Positions 1 to 7,146 of a stretch of 13,531 nt of DNA are shown here, piece after piece. This DNA comes from Lentisphaerota bacterium (lineage in GTDB: Bacteria > Verrucomicrobiota > Lentisphaeria > Oligosphaerales > PUNB01), in contig PUNB01000105.1 of the NCBI GenBank assembly GCA_003552565.1, positions 1 through 13,531 on the forward strand, written 5' to 3'. The notes beneath the pieces are model-generated. The model had not been told where the DNA came from. It made no database searches and saw only the letters and a list, made by a program, of their open reading frames with translations. The number at the start of each line of letters is the position of its first letter. Within the stretch, counting starts at the first letter, position 1. Position numbers and translations under genes: made by a program.

Positions 1-12
1 AAACGGGACAAG

Positions 13-24
13 GTGCGAGACAAG
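13..24. repeat. 12-mer GTGCGAGACAAG, isolated copy
   Basis: The 12-mer GTGCGAGACAAG here recurs as a perfect tandem pair at 1307-1330 and, inverted, inside 1251-1273. A related GGGACAAG precedes it. It flanks dus on the far side from the inverted repeat, so dus sits between two copies of the same element family. Confidence 0.6.
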
Positions 25-41
25 GTCTTTCTGACTTTCTG

Positions 42-126
42 AAACCCGAAACCTGACACCAGAAACCATACAACAAAGTCTCACCCTCGGGGTGTCCGGC
101 GCACCGTGCCGGGGGCCGGGCTTAAT
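42..126. repeat. Dispersed intergenic repeat, copy A
   Basis: The first 28 bases (42-69) are identical to 10164-10191. After that the two copies stay clearly alignable (a CTCCCTC-like stretch, GG(T)GTCCGGCGCA, then CCGGGCTT) to about 124 here and 10244 there. The GC-rich second half can form short stems. The copy lies just past the end of the dus gene. The function is unknown; it looks like a non-coding dispersed intergenic element. Confidence 0.75.
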
Positions 127-215
127 CGGATACTCTTAGTCGACCAGCTTTATGAAGTGCGCCCCCTGCGGGGGCTGAAAAGCGCCTGAATAATTCATGG
201 CCGAATTCGCATGAA

Positions 216-1187
216 TTAATCAGGACAAATTCCCGATTGACAAACAAGCCGGTAAAAATCTTCGAATTGATTACGGTTGACAATAGCAGACACTTGCGCG
301 CGCAGCTTGCGCGGGTAACCGCGCCCGACCAAGTAGGCAAGAATTATTTTGCGAGCGTTCCGCAGGCCGGCTTTTTCTCCATAAATCTCGATCATCTCCA
401 GCACATGTTCACGCATAACCTCGCAAATCTCCTTGTGCGCAGGCTTGTCCGCGGCGCTGTCCGCCAATTCTCTGAAGATCCATGGATTGCCGATCGCTCC
501 GCGGGCCGCCATCAAACGACTGCAGCCGCTGCGATGCCGCAGTTCATCGGCGGACTCTCGGTCAAACACGCCCCCATTGGCTATGACCGGGATTTTCAGT
601 TCACTGTGAACAGCTGAAATAATGCTGGCGGACACTTCCCCTGAATACCCCTGGCTCCGATGACGACCGTGAATAGTCAACGCCCGAATCCCGCAGTTCT
701 CCAGCCTCCGGGCTACATCCACAGTGGGTTTTGGATCGACTGTGTCGAGAATACGAATCTTGGCGGTAACCGGCCAGGGAGCGGTGACGACAAGCCGGTC
801 CAGACAACGAAGAGCCAAGTCAGGTTTTTCCATCAGCGCCGCCCCGGCTCCGCGCTTGACCACTTTAGGAACAAAACAACCCATGTTGAAATCAATCACA
901 TCATAAGTATAATCGCTAAGCCTTTCCACTGCTTCCAGCAGTAAAGGGGGTTTGGCGGAGAGTATTTGAATTCCCAGCCATGGTTCGTCATCTCCACGCA
1001 AAAGTATATTGCTGGAACGCGGATTTCGATAAACCACCGACCCGGCTTCAACCAATGGAGTGAAAGCATAATAACAGCCGAATTTTCGACACTGGCGGCG
1101 GAAAGGCAAGTCAGTATATCCGGCGAGAGGCGCCAGCAGCACACTTTTCGGGGGGTATAATACAGATTGGTTAATGGAAGACACCAA
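216..1187 (-). CDS. dus: tRNA-dihydrouridine synthase, DusB/NifR3 type
   Basis: This 323-residue protein would reduce specific uridines in the tRNA D-loop to dihydrouridine, using FMN and NADPH in the cytoplasm. The TIM-barrel signatures are in order: LLAPLAGYTDLPFR (residues 17-30, FMN site), LGIQI (71-75, FMN-contacting Gln74), NMGC with the catalytic Cys104, then VPKVVKRGAGAALM, TAKIR (Lys143), IHGR (172-175), IPVIANGG (199-206) and ARGAIGNPW (228-236). Length matches the family. One oddity is that Phe105 replaces the proline that normally follows the catalytic cysteine (NMGCP). The start is weak: TTG at 1187 or GTG at 1184, both without a Shine-Dalgarno, and an in-frame TAG lies just upstream. 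It shares strand with the ribosomal cluster but is separated from secY by 456 bases of repeats, so it is probably a separate unit. The Dus family call is firm; the DusB subgroup is likely. Confidence 0.93.
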   Translation of the reverse strand: MVSSINQSVLYPPKSVLLAPLAGYTDLPFRRQCRKFGCYYAFTPLVEAGSVVYRNPRSSNILLRGDDEPWLGIQILSAKPPLLLEAVERLSDYTYDVIDFNMGCFVPKVVKRGAGAALMEKPDLALRCLDRLVVTAPWPVTAKIRILDTVDPKPTVDVARRLENCGIRALTIHGRHRSQGYSGEVSASIISAVHSELKIPVIANGGVFDRESADELRHRSGCSRLMAARGAIGNPWIFRELADSAADKPAHKEICEVMREHVLEMIEIYGEKAGLRNARKIILAYLVGRGYPRKLRAQVSAIVNRNQFEDFYRLVCQSGICPD

Positions 1188-1250
1188 GGAAGTTAAGGAG
1201 ACTTTCTAGCCAGATCCCGTCCGGAAAGGGGTCAAGACCTAATTTTGTGC

Positions 1251-1334
1251 TCCCCTTGTCTCGCACCTTGTCTGGTTTTCTTTCGATTCCTCAGTTTTTA
1301 GACTAAGTGCGAGACAAGGTGCGAGACAAGGGGA
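1251..1334. repeat. Perfect 23-base inverted repeat with 38-base loop
   Basis: The left arm 1251-1273 (starts TCCCCTTGTCTCGCACC) is the exact reverse complement of 1312-1334, with 1274-1311 as the loop. One unpaired base outside the arms is followed by four more pairs (TGTG 1246-1249 with CACA 1335-1338). The right arm includes a perfect tandem of the 12-mer GTGCGAGACAAG at 1307-1330. The element resembles REP/MITE-like intergenic palindromes. No transposase gene is beside it. Confidence 0.85.
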
Positions 1335-1372
1335 CACACATTTGAGCACAACCCGACCAAAAGTCCTAACTG

Positions 1373-1396
1373 GGGGTATCGAAAAAACGATACTCC
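1373..1396. repeat. Small hairpin with A6/T6 loop
   Basis: GTATCG at 1376-1381 pairs with CGATAC at 1388-1393 around a six-base AAAAAA loop, and the stem extends to nine pairs if one G-T pair is allowed (1373-1396). It sits downstream of secY on the minus strand and could stop or protect the ribosomal transcript. No T-run follows the stem on either strand, so a classical intrinsic terminator is not supported. Confidence 0.45.
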
Positions 1397-1643
1397 AAGC
1401 ACAAAATACCTATTTTAATTTTGAAAGTCGGAATTTTGGATTTGTTTGTGATTTGGAATTTTGAATTTGGATTTTTTTCAAGTAAGATGAATCATGTTTT
1501 CATATTGGCTTAAGATTTTTCCGGATACTGTCTATCCAGATTGACTTATGAACTTCGTAGCGGTTTTTCATCACAGCCCGTTTACCGCCGCTCTCTTTGG
1601 ACGGCAGACGATGGACACCGTCTCATTTCCCGGAACTGAATGG

Positions 1644-3017
1644 CTATCTTCCGCGTCGGCTGCGCAATTTGCCCTTGCTGAGAAAACCGTCATAGTGATG
1701 GGATAAAAGGTGGGATTCAACATGCCGCAATGTATCGAGCATTACACCTACCATGATCAGCAGGCTGGTGCCGCCGAAAAAGGAACTTACGGCAAAAGGT
1801 ATATTGAACTGATCCGCCAGGATCATCGGTATCAGGGCGATACCGGTCAGGAAAAGAGATCCGGCCAAGGTAATTCTGGTCATGATTGAATCTATATACT
1901 CAGCCGTCGGCTGGCCTGGACGTATCCCCGGCACATAGCCGCCCTGTTTTTGTAAATTATCGGCGATCTTCAAGGGATTGAACTGATTCGCCACCCAGAA
2001 ATAGGAGAAAAGAATGATCATCGCGCCGAAAACGACCAGGTAAACGTTATTCCCCGGTTGAAAGTAGGCCGCCCAACCCCTTGCCCGAGTAAATTCTATG
2101 GCGTTGAACACGAAACGCGGGAAGACAAGTATGGCGCTGGCGAAAATTATCGGCATGACCCCGGAGAAATTGATCCGCAAAGGCAGGTAGCTGGTCTGAC
2201 CGGCGGAGGCTCCGCGGCTGCCGGAACGACGGGCGTGTTTAATGGGAATCCGGCGCTGACCCTGGGTTAGAGCCACCGTGGCGGCGCAAACCGCCACAAA
2301 CATGACAATCAACAGCAAAGCATGAATAATAGTGAAATCCGTTCCGCCGACGGCTGTGCCGCTTCGCACCAGCCGCACCATCTGAAAAACGGCCGAAGGG
2401 AGAGCCGAAATAATGTTAACCGTAATGATCAAAGACGCGCCGTTGCCTATCCCCCTCTCAGTGACCTGTTCACCGAACCACATAATGAGCATGGCACCGG
2501 CGGTAAGAACAACGATACTGGCGAACATAAAGTGAGGTCCGCTCATGATGACTACCTGAGCATCTCCAACTCCGCTGAAAAGCATACCCGGGTTCATCAT
2601 TACACGCGCCGCCGCGAATCCCTGCACCAGACAGATAAGCAGGGTCAAATAGCGAGTGTACTGATTGATTTTTGTGCGCCCGGAGTCGCCTTCTTTCTGC
2701 AGTTTTTCCAGAGAGGGTATCACCGGTGTCATCAACTGCATAATAATCGACGCTGAGATATAAGGCATGATCCCCAGAGCTCCGACAGCGAAGTTCTGCA
2801 AAGCGCCGCCGCTGAAAAGATCGAACATGGTGACCAGTCCGCCCCCGGCGGCTCCTCTACCCTGTACTTGGGTAAAGAGCTGTTCCAGAGCATCTACGTC
2901 AACTCCGGGGCTGGGGATATTGGCGGCCAATCTCACCAAGGCGACAATACCGAGAGTGAACAAAAGCCGATTCCTCAGCTCCGGTATCTTTACACTGTTC
3001 AAATAAGCTGATAACAT
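1644..3017 (-). CDS. secY: Preprotein translocase subunit SecY
   Basis: SecY is the channel-forming core of the SecYEG translocon in the inner membrane. From the chosen start the protein is 457 residues, typical for bacteria, with about ten hydrophobic segments. It begins MLSAYLNSVKIPELRNRLLF, close to the family N-terminus. Other marks are the FSGGALQNFAVGALGIMPYI plug/TM2 region, WFGEQVTERGIGNGASLII, the QGQRRIPIKHARR cytosolic loop, and PGIRPGQPTAEYI before the last segments. ATG at 3017 has AGGTG (3028-3024) six bases upstream. A GTG nine bases earlier (3026) would overlap that site and is less likely. It is the last gene of the ribosomal run, 88 bases after rplO, the usual place for secY. 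No rpmJ or adk follows. Confidence 0.97.
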   Translation of the reverse strand: MLSAYLNSVKIPELRNRLLFTLGIVALVRLAANIPSPGVDVDALEQLFTQVQGRGAAGGGLVTMFDLFSGGALQNFAVGALGIMPYISASIIMQLMTPVIPSLEKLQKEGDSGRTKINQYTRYLTLLICLVQGFAAARVMMNPGMLFSGVGDAQVVIMSGPHFMFASIVVLTAGAMLIMWFGEQVTERGIGNGASLIITVNIISALPSAVFQMVRLVRSGTAVGGTDFTIIHALLLIVMFVAVCAATVALTQGQRRIPIKHARRSGSRGASAGQTSYLPLRINFSGVMPIIFASAILVFPRFVFNAIEFTRARGWAAYFQPGNNVYLVVFGAMIILFSYFWVANQFNPLKIADNLQKQGGYVPGIRPGQPTAEYIDSIMTRITLAGSLFLTGIALIPMILADQFNIPFAVSSFFGGTSLLIMVGVMLDTLRHVESHLLSHHYDGFLSKGKLRSRRGR

Positions 3018-3105
3018 GAACTGCACCTATTATCCGGATTCACCTGCCGCTCTCCGGCTCAGTTTTCACTCGTTTAATATTTCCCCAAAGGGCTGGCCAA
3101 TCCGG

Positions 3106-3546
3106 CTAAATCTCCTGACAGGAACCGCCGGCTGATTCTATTTTCTGTCGAGCCGAGGCGGAAAACTTCTTGGCCTTAACCGTCAAAGACAATGTAAGGT
3201 CACCGTCCCCCAAAACTTTCAGTCCGGCATTGCCCTTGACAATCACTCCCTTCTGGGCCAGAGACTGCTCATCCACTTCATTGCCGGCGGCAAAAATTTT
3301 CTCCAGCTGCCCGACATTGACAATGCTGTAAACCGCATGATTAGGATTATTAAAGCCGCGCTTCGGAAGACGTCGCATCAAAGGTATCTGCCCGCCCTCG
3401 AAATGATATCTACGGCTGTAGCCGGAACGCGCCCCGGCGCCTTTGTCTCCGCGGCCTGAACAACGACCGAGTCCGGAAGAATCGCCTCGACCTACCCTCT
3501 TACGGCTTTTTCTTTTGTACGTATTGGACAAATTATGTAATTTCAT
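3106..3546 (-). CDS. rplO: 50S ribosomal protein L15
   Basis: L15 is a late-assembling 50S protein that contacts 23S rRNA. The 146-residue product has the diagnostic glycine/arginine-rich N-terminus, MKLHNLSNTYKRKSRKRVGR then GDSSGLGRCSGRGDKGAGARSG. FEGGQIPLMRRLPKRGF (about 49-65) follows, then the globular C-terminal half with VLGDGDLTLSLTVKAKKFSASA. Length and layout are normal. The ATG has GGGGA about seven bases upstream. It lies only 26 bases after rpsE; many bacteria carry rpmD (L30) between these two genes, but there is no room for it here. secY follows after 88 bases. Confidence 0.97.
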   Translation of the reverse strand: MKLHNLSNTYKRKSRKRVGRGDSSGLGRCSGRGDKGAGARSGYSRRYHFEGGQIPLMRRLPKRGFNNPNHAVYSIVNVGQLEKIFAAGNEVDEQSLAQKGVIVKGNAGLKVLGDGDLTLSLTVKAKKFSASARQKIESAGGSCQEI

Positions 3547-3572
3547 GTTAAAATCCCCAGCGCATCTGATCC

Positions 3573-4088
3573 TTATAAAGACTCTATGGAACGTTTCGCC
3601 AAGATTTCATCCTTGGTCCTCAACATTGAAATCCCCTGCATCGTGGCGTACAATACATTCAATGGATTATTCGATCCCAGGGACTTGGCCAGAACATCCT
3701 TCACACCGGCCAGCTCTAAAACCGCCCGCATCGGCCCGCCGGCGATAACACCAGTACCGACAGCCGCGGGACGCATTAAAACTTTGCCGGCTCCGTATTT
3801 GGCGGTTACCGCATGGGTGATTGTCTGCCCGTGCATAGGGACAGTCACCAGCGATTTGCGAGCGGCCTCACTGCCCTTACGGATAGCTTCGGGGACTTCG
3901 TTGGCTTTTCCGTAGCCAAGCCCCACTCGACCATTGCAGTCACCGACAACCACTAAAGCGGTAAAGTGAAAATTCCTGCCCCCCTTCACCACCTTGCTAC
4001 AGCGGTTAATATGCACAACCCGTTCTTCAAGCTCACCGCCAGCGGCTTGTCGTCCACCTGTGTTTTTATCTTTATCTGCCACTTGCAT
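3573..4088 (-). CDS. rpsE: 30S ribosomal protein S5
   Basis: S5 takes part in decoding accuracy and mRNA unwinding in the small subunit. The protein has the S5 N-terminal double-strand-RNA-binding domain (ELEERVVHINRCSKVVKGGR, then FHFTALVVVGDCNGRVGLGYG, about residues 20-60). The C-terminal domain carries GAGKVLMRPAAVGTGVIAGG and VKDVLAKSLGSNNPLN. Length is 171 residues, normal. The start is ambiguous. ATG 4088 is only two bases from the AGGAG at 4091-4095, while the GTG at 4082 (codon 3) has the ideal eight-base spacing and would give 169 residues. It follows rplR and precedes rplO with a 26-base gap. Confidence 0.96.
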   Translation of the reverse strand: MQVADKDKNTGGRQAAGGELEERVVHINRCSKVVKGGRNFHFTALVVVGDCNGRVGLGYGKANEVPEAIRKGSEAARKSLVTVPMHGQTITHAVTAKYGAGKVLMRPAAVGTGVIAGGPMRAVLELAGVKDVLAKSLGSNNPLNVLYATMQGISMLRTKDEILAKRSIESL

Positions 4089-4184
4089 TACTCCTGGTTG
4101 CTTAAAACTATAAAATCAAGATTTCCGCGTTCGCGCATTCCTGTGTCCGCGCGTTTTTTTAGACCGGAAAGCAATCATTACTAT

Positions 4185-4547
4185 TTAGAAATTAAGTCCG
4201 CCCTCGCGAGCCGCCTCGGCAACAGCTTTCACCACGCCATGATAGCGAAACCCGCCGCGATCAAAAACCACCGACTGATAATTTTGCTTCAACGCCCGCT
4301 CAGCCATTAACTTGCCGACAGCCTGCCCGCCGGCCGTGTTACCTCGGCTGCCGTTCGCCCGCAATTCTTTATCCAGCGTGCTGGCGGCGACTATAGTTTT
4401 ACCTGATGAATCATCCACCAGTTGCGCCCGAACGTGTTTGTTGCTGGCGTGTACACAGAGCCGCGGGCGGGACGGGGTCCCGGACAGCCGATTACGTAAA
4501 CTGCGATGACGCCGTTTGCGAGTTTGATGCTTGTTCAGCTTTGCCAT
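4185..4547 (-). CDS. rplR: 50S ribosomal protein L18
   Basis: L18 binds 5S rRNA in the central protuberance, together with L5. The 120-residue product starts MAKLNKHQTRKRRHRSLRNR and has SGTPSRPRLCVHASNKHVRA, a basic rRNA-binding N-terminus. It ends in the conserved FDRGGFRYHGVVKAVAEAAR stretch plus a short EGGLNF tail. The reading frame stays open 33 codons further upstream (to 4646), but ATG 4547 is preferred because AGGAGA lies at 4557-4562 with about nine bases of spacing and the protein then has the family length. It sits between rplF and rpsE as in the standard spc operon. Confidence 0.96.
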   Translation of the reverse strand: MAKLNKHQTRKRRHRSLRNRLSGTPSRPRLCVHASNKHVRAQLVDDSSGKTIVAASTLDKELRANGSRGNTAGGQAVGKLMAERALKQNYQSVVFDRGGFRYHGVVKAVAEAAREGGLNF

Positions 4548-4667
4548 TTCTAATTCTCTCCTGAGGTAATCAATACGATCGATGGCCGATCCTGGATATC
4601 TTGCCGGACACCGACAGAATAAACTTAAGACTTTCGGGGAAATCACAAACTGCCGGAAACAGCGGAA

Positions 4668-5210
4668 CTATCCGACGGTTTTGCCTTCTTTCTGTATCAC
4701 TTCTTCACCGAGATAGCGCACGCCCTTGCCTTTGTAAGCGTCCGGAGGACGGAATGAGCGGATTTTGGCGGCTGTTTCACCAACCAGCTGTTTATCAATG
4801 CCTTCAACCACAATCCTGTTGTTGCCCGACATGCTGATACTGATTTCTTCAGGGGCAAAAAACTCCACCTGATGTGAAAATCCCAGGTTTAAAACCAAAC
4901 GCTGCCCTGCACATTGGCCGCGGAACCCAACTCCGCGTATTTCCAATTCTTTCCGATAACCGGTGGATACTCCAGTGACCATGTTTTGCAGAATGGCGCG
5001 GGCCGTACCGTATAAAGCCCGGCTTTTCTTATCTTTATCCGCGCCCAGATTCTCCAGTCGCAGCATTCCATCTTCCTGCTGAACCTTCACGCAGTCCGGC
5101 AAGGTGTATTCCAACTGGCCTTTAGGTCCTTTAACGGACACCGCTTGGTCTTTCATTTCGACTGTAACGCCGGAATCAATCTTTATCGGTTGTTTGCCGA
5201 TTCGTGACAT
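4668..5210 (-). CDS. rplF: 50S ribosomal protein L6
   Basis: L6 lies near the factor-binding site of the 50S subunit. The 180-residue protein shows the family pattern: MSRIGKQPIKIDSGVTVEM at the start, the VKGPKGQLEYTLPD loop, and two repeated alpha/beta domains. The C-terminal signature is PPDAYKGKGVRYLGEEVIQK with a final KEG. Length is typical (about 175-180). ATG at 5210 is preceded by an AGAGGA sequence about ten bases upstream. It lies 22 bases after the rpsH stop, in conventional order. Confidence 0.97.
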   Translation of the reverse strand: MSRIGKQPIKIDSGVTVEMKDQAVSVKGPKGQLEYTLPDCVKVQQEDGMLRLENLGADKDKKSRALYGTARAILQNMVTGVSTGYRKELEIRGVGFRGQCAGQRLVLNLGFSHQVEFFAPEEISISMSGNNRIVVEGIDKQLVGETAAKIRSFRPPDAYKGKGVRYLGEEVIQKEGKTVG

Positions 5211-5232
5211 TATATATGCTTCCTCTTGTTTG

Positions 5233-5625
5233 CTACCACACGTAACAGAGAACTTCCCCGCCTACATGCTCCTGTTTCGCCTGCCGTCCAGTCATCAAAC
5301 CTTTCGAAGTCGAAAGTACGGCTACACCCAGTCCACCCTGGACCCGGGGTATTTCCGCGGCTCCGACATATTGACGACGCGAAGGTTTACTGACACGCTG
5401 CAGTCCCTCGATCACCGACTTGCCGTCTTTATACTTCAACTCAATTATCAGCTCCTTGATCGTGTCGCCGGAAACGGAACAATCTTTTATGTAACCATTC
5501 GACTTCAACAACTCAGCTATGGCTACTTTCTCCTTTGAACACGGAAGGGAGAATTGCGTCTGCCCAGCTTTGCCGGCATTACGAATTCTGGTCAGCATAT
5601 CAGCAATAGGATCACTTAGACTCAT
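5233..5625 (-). CDS. rpsH: 30S ribosomal protein S8
   Basis: S8 is a primary 16S rRNA-binding protein and, in E. coli, the translational repressor of the spc operon; whether that holds here is not shown by the sequence. The 130-residue product has the N-terminal SDPIADMLTRIRNAGKAG and the C-terminal rRNA-binding region with STSKGLMTGRQAKQ and the terminal GGEVLCYVW. Length is as expected. ATG 5625 has AGGAGA about eleven bases upstream. It follows the zinc-type rpsN with a 27-base gap and precedes rplF. Confidence 0.97.
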   Translation of the reverse strand: MSLSDPIADMLTRIRNAGKAGQTQFSLPCSKEKVAIAELLKSNGYIKDCSVSGDTIKELIIELKYKDGKSVIEGLQRVSKPSRRQYVGAAEIPRVQGGLGVAVLSTSKGLMTGRQAKQEHVGGEVLCYVW

Positions 5626-5652
5626 TGAATATCAATCTCCTGGTCGCTTGCA

Positions 5653-5838
5653 CTACCAACTTGATTTTACGACTCCGGGTATCTGCCCGGTGTTCGCCAG
5701 CTCCCGGAAGCAAATCCGGCACAGGTTAAACTTGCGAATATAGGCCCGCGGACGTCCGCAGCGTTTGCATCTGGAATAAGCTCTGGCGCTGAATTTGGGT
5801 TTCCTGCGCGCTTTTTCTACAAGTGCTTTCTTGGCCAT
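5653..5838 (-). CDS. rpsN: 30S ribosomal protein S14, zinc-binding type Z
   Basis: S14 helps assemble the 30S head. This 61-residue protein is the short zinc form. Its ligands are visible as CKRC (Cys24, Cys27) and CRIC (Cys40, Cys43), followed by the usual GQIPGVVKSSW end. The long zinc-free paralogue is about 100 residues, so this is clearly the C+ type. ATG 5838 has GGAG eight bases upstream. It lies between rplE and rpsH, its standard place, though the gap behind rplE is 98 bases, longer than at most junctions in this run. Ribosomes built with it depend on zinc. No zinc-free duplicate is seen in the window. Confidence 0.97.
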   Translation of the reverse strand: MAKKALVEKARRKPKFSARAYSRCKRCGRPRAYIRKFNLCRICFRELANTGQIPGVVKSSW

Positions 5839-5936
5839 TCAAAACTCTCCGTCTCAACTTTATAAATTATATTCAAACCGGATTTCAGCGATTTTCCGCG
5901 CCGTTTTTTCGGCTCGGACTCCAAACGTTATCAATC

Positions 5937-6494
5937 TCATTCTCCGCCGCTTCCGCCGGCGAAAGGCATACCAAATGAACGCAGCAAATTATAGGCTTCT
6001 TTATCTGTCTCGGCGGTGGTGATGATTGAAATATTCATCCCAATTGTATGCTTCATTTTATCAAGATTCACCTCGGTAAAGACAGACTGCTCACTTAGCC
6101 CCAAGCTGTAATTGCCGCGTCCGTCAAAACCGTTGGCGGAAATACCGCGAAAATCCCTCACCCTGGGCAAAACAATATTGATTAATCGGTATAAAAAATT
6201 GTACATCATTGTACGACGCAACGTCACTTTCACACCGACAGGCATACCGGCGCGCAGCTTAAACTGAGAAACACTCTTCCTGGCTTTGGCTACCACCGGT
6301 TTCTGGCCGGTGATCAATGATAAAGTCTGTACGGCTTCTTCCAAAGCTTCCTTTTCGCGACTGGTGCCGACACCGGTGTTGATGACAATTTTGGTCACTC
6401 GCGGCACCTGCATTTGATTAGTGTATCCGCCTTCCTTGAACAAACGCGGAAACACCTCTTGCTTATATTGTTCCTGCAATACACTGGTAGCCAT
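5937..6494 (-). CDS. rplE: 50S ribosomal protein L5
   Basis: L5 binds 5S rRNA and contacts P-site tRNA in the central protuberance. The 185-residue protein has VPRVTKIVINTGVGTSREKE, ITGQKPVVAKARKSVSQFKL, GMPVGVKVTLRR, and LPRVRDFRGISANGFDGRGN followed by a NYSLGLSEQ stretch. The C-terminal part is the usual MNISIITTAETDKEAYNLL, with the tail FGMPFAGGSGGE. Length is typical. Its ATG shares bases with the rplX stop (TAATG at 6496-6492), so translation of the two is probably coupled. GAGG lies ten bases upstream. Confidence 0.97.
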   Translation of the reverse strand: MATSVLQEQYKQEVFPRLFKEGGYTNQMQVPRVTKIVINTGVGTSREKEALEEAVQTLSLITGQKPVVAKARKSVSQFKLRAGMPVGVKVTLRRTMMYNFLYRLINIVLPRVRDFRGISANGFDGRGNYSLGLSEQSVFTEVNLDKMKHTIGMNISIITTAETDKEAYNLLRSFGMPFAGGSGGE

Positions 6495-6781
6495 TAGCTT
6501 TCTGCCTCTTGCTTAGACTGCTCTGAATTATTTTTGGACTCAACCTTGCGCTCGTATCGTTCTTGTTCCATAAGATTGGATATGTGTATCGGCCGTTCCT
6601 GCTCGACGATGCCGCCCTGAGGACGCTCCTGAGTACGACGCATGGCTTTGGGGCGTAAGTTGACTCCTTCCACCCAGGCGCGTTCGCCGGCCTTAACCTC
6701 CAGAACCCTGCCGCGCTTGTTCTTCTCAGCGCCGCTGATGACAACAACCATGTCGCCCTTTTTGATTTTTCTCTTCGTCAT
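6494..6781 (-). CDS. rplX: 50S ribosomal protein L24
   Basis: L24 is an early 50S assembly-initiation protein. The 95-residue product begins with the KOW motif: KIKKGDMVVVISGAEKNKRG and RVLEV, then VEGVNLRPKAMRRTQERPQG. It ends with an acidic/polar tail (VESKNNSEQSKQEAES). Length is slightly below the usual 100-105. ATG 6781 overlaps the rplN TAA by one base, and the strong GGAGG seven bases upstream lies inside the last codons of rplN. The stop likewise overlaps the rplE start, so rplN-rplX-rplE form a tightly coupled trio. Confidence 0.96.
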   Translation of the reverse strand: MTKRKIKKGDMVVVISGAEKNKRGRVLEVKAGERAWVEGVNLRPKAMRRTQERPQGGIVEQERPIHISNLMEQERYERKVESKNNSEQSKQEAES

Positions 6782-7146
6782 TACAACACCTCCGGAGCCA
6801 GCGATATTATCTTCATAAAATTACCTTCCCGCAGCTCACGGGCCACCGGGCCGAATATGCGGGTTCCACGCGGATTGTTATTGTCATCAATTATCACCGC
6901 GGCGTTGCGGTCAAAACTGAGAGTCGAACCGTCCGGGCGGCGAATATTGGAACGCGTCCGTACAACAACGGCCCGCACCAGCTCGCCTTTGCGCACAGTG
7001 CCGCGGGGCTGTGACTCTTTGACCGTACAGCGAATGATATCCCCGATACGGGCATATCGCTTCGGCTGTCCGAGCACGCGAATCGCCTCCACGCGGCGGG
7101 CGCCGGTGTTGTCCGCCACATCTAAACTGGTCTGCATCTGGATCAT
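6781..7146 (-). CDS. rplN: 50S ribosomal protein L14
   Basis: L14 forms part of the subunit interface and contacts L19 and 16S rRNA. The 121-residue protein is a near-standard L14: MIQMQTSLDVADNTGARRVE, then ARIGDIIRCTVKESQPRG, VRAVVVRTRSNIRRPDGS, GTRIFGPVARELRE and the terminal KIISLAPEVL. Its ATG overlaps the rpsQ stop in an ATGA quartet (7146-7143). AGGAGG lies about ten bases upstream, inside rpsQ. This close packing and the one-base overlap with rplX imply translational coupling. Confidence 0.98.
   Translation of the reverse strand: MIQMQTSLDVADNTGARRVEAIRVLGQPKRYARIGDIIRCTVKESQPRGTVRKGELVRAVVVRTRSNIRRPDGSTLSFDRNAAVIIDDNNNPRGTRIFGPVARELREGNFMKIISLAPEVL

Larger units (their letters stand above)
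1188..1643. other. Gene-free spacer between secY and dus
   Basis: No credible gene is seen in these 456 bases. The part nearest dus holds the inverted repeat at 1251-1334. A second small hairpin lies at 1373-1396. Positions 1410-1485 are AT-rich, with repeated AATTTTG/GGATTT/GGAATTTTG words. The part nearest secY (1490-1643) has an open stretch of about 38 codons on the minus strand without a convincing start. It has no rpmJ signature (no CKxC motif), so the genes usually found after secY do not follow here. Confidence 0.7.

Noticed and set aside
42..69. CRISPR repeat, because the 28-base word recurs exactly
   Set aside because: The two copies are about 10 kb apart, with no array, spacers or cas genes.
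1188..1250. Promoter for dus based on a TTGACC on the minus strand (1235-1230)
   Set aside because: No -10 hexamer lies at 16-18 bases, and TTGACC is part of the repeated element.
1373..1396. Intrinsic terminator for the ribosomal operon
   Set aside because: The stem is good, but no T-run follows it on the minus strand; kept only as a hairpin.
1500..1620. Short minus-strand open stretch after secY as a possible rpmJ or other small ribosomal gene
   Set aside because: The translation lacks the L36 cysteine/histidine zinc motif, has no good start or ribosome site, and shows no match I recognise.
2322..2756. 144-codon open frame on the plus strand inside secY
   Set aside because: It is antisense to secY and has a composition unlike a folded protein.
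4547..4646. A 33-residue N-terminal extension of L18
   Set aside because: The frame is open, but the ribosome site at 4557-4562 and family length support the ATG at 4547.
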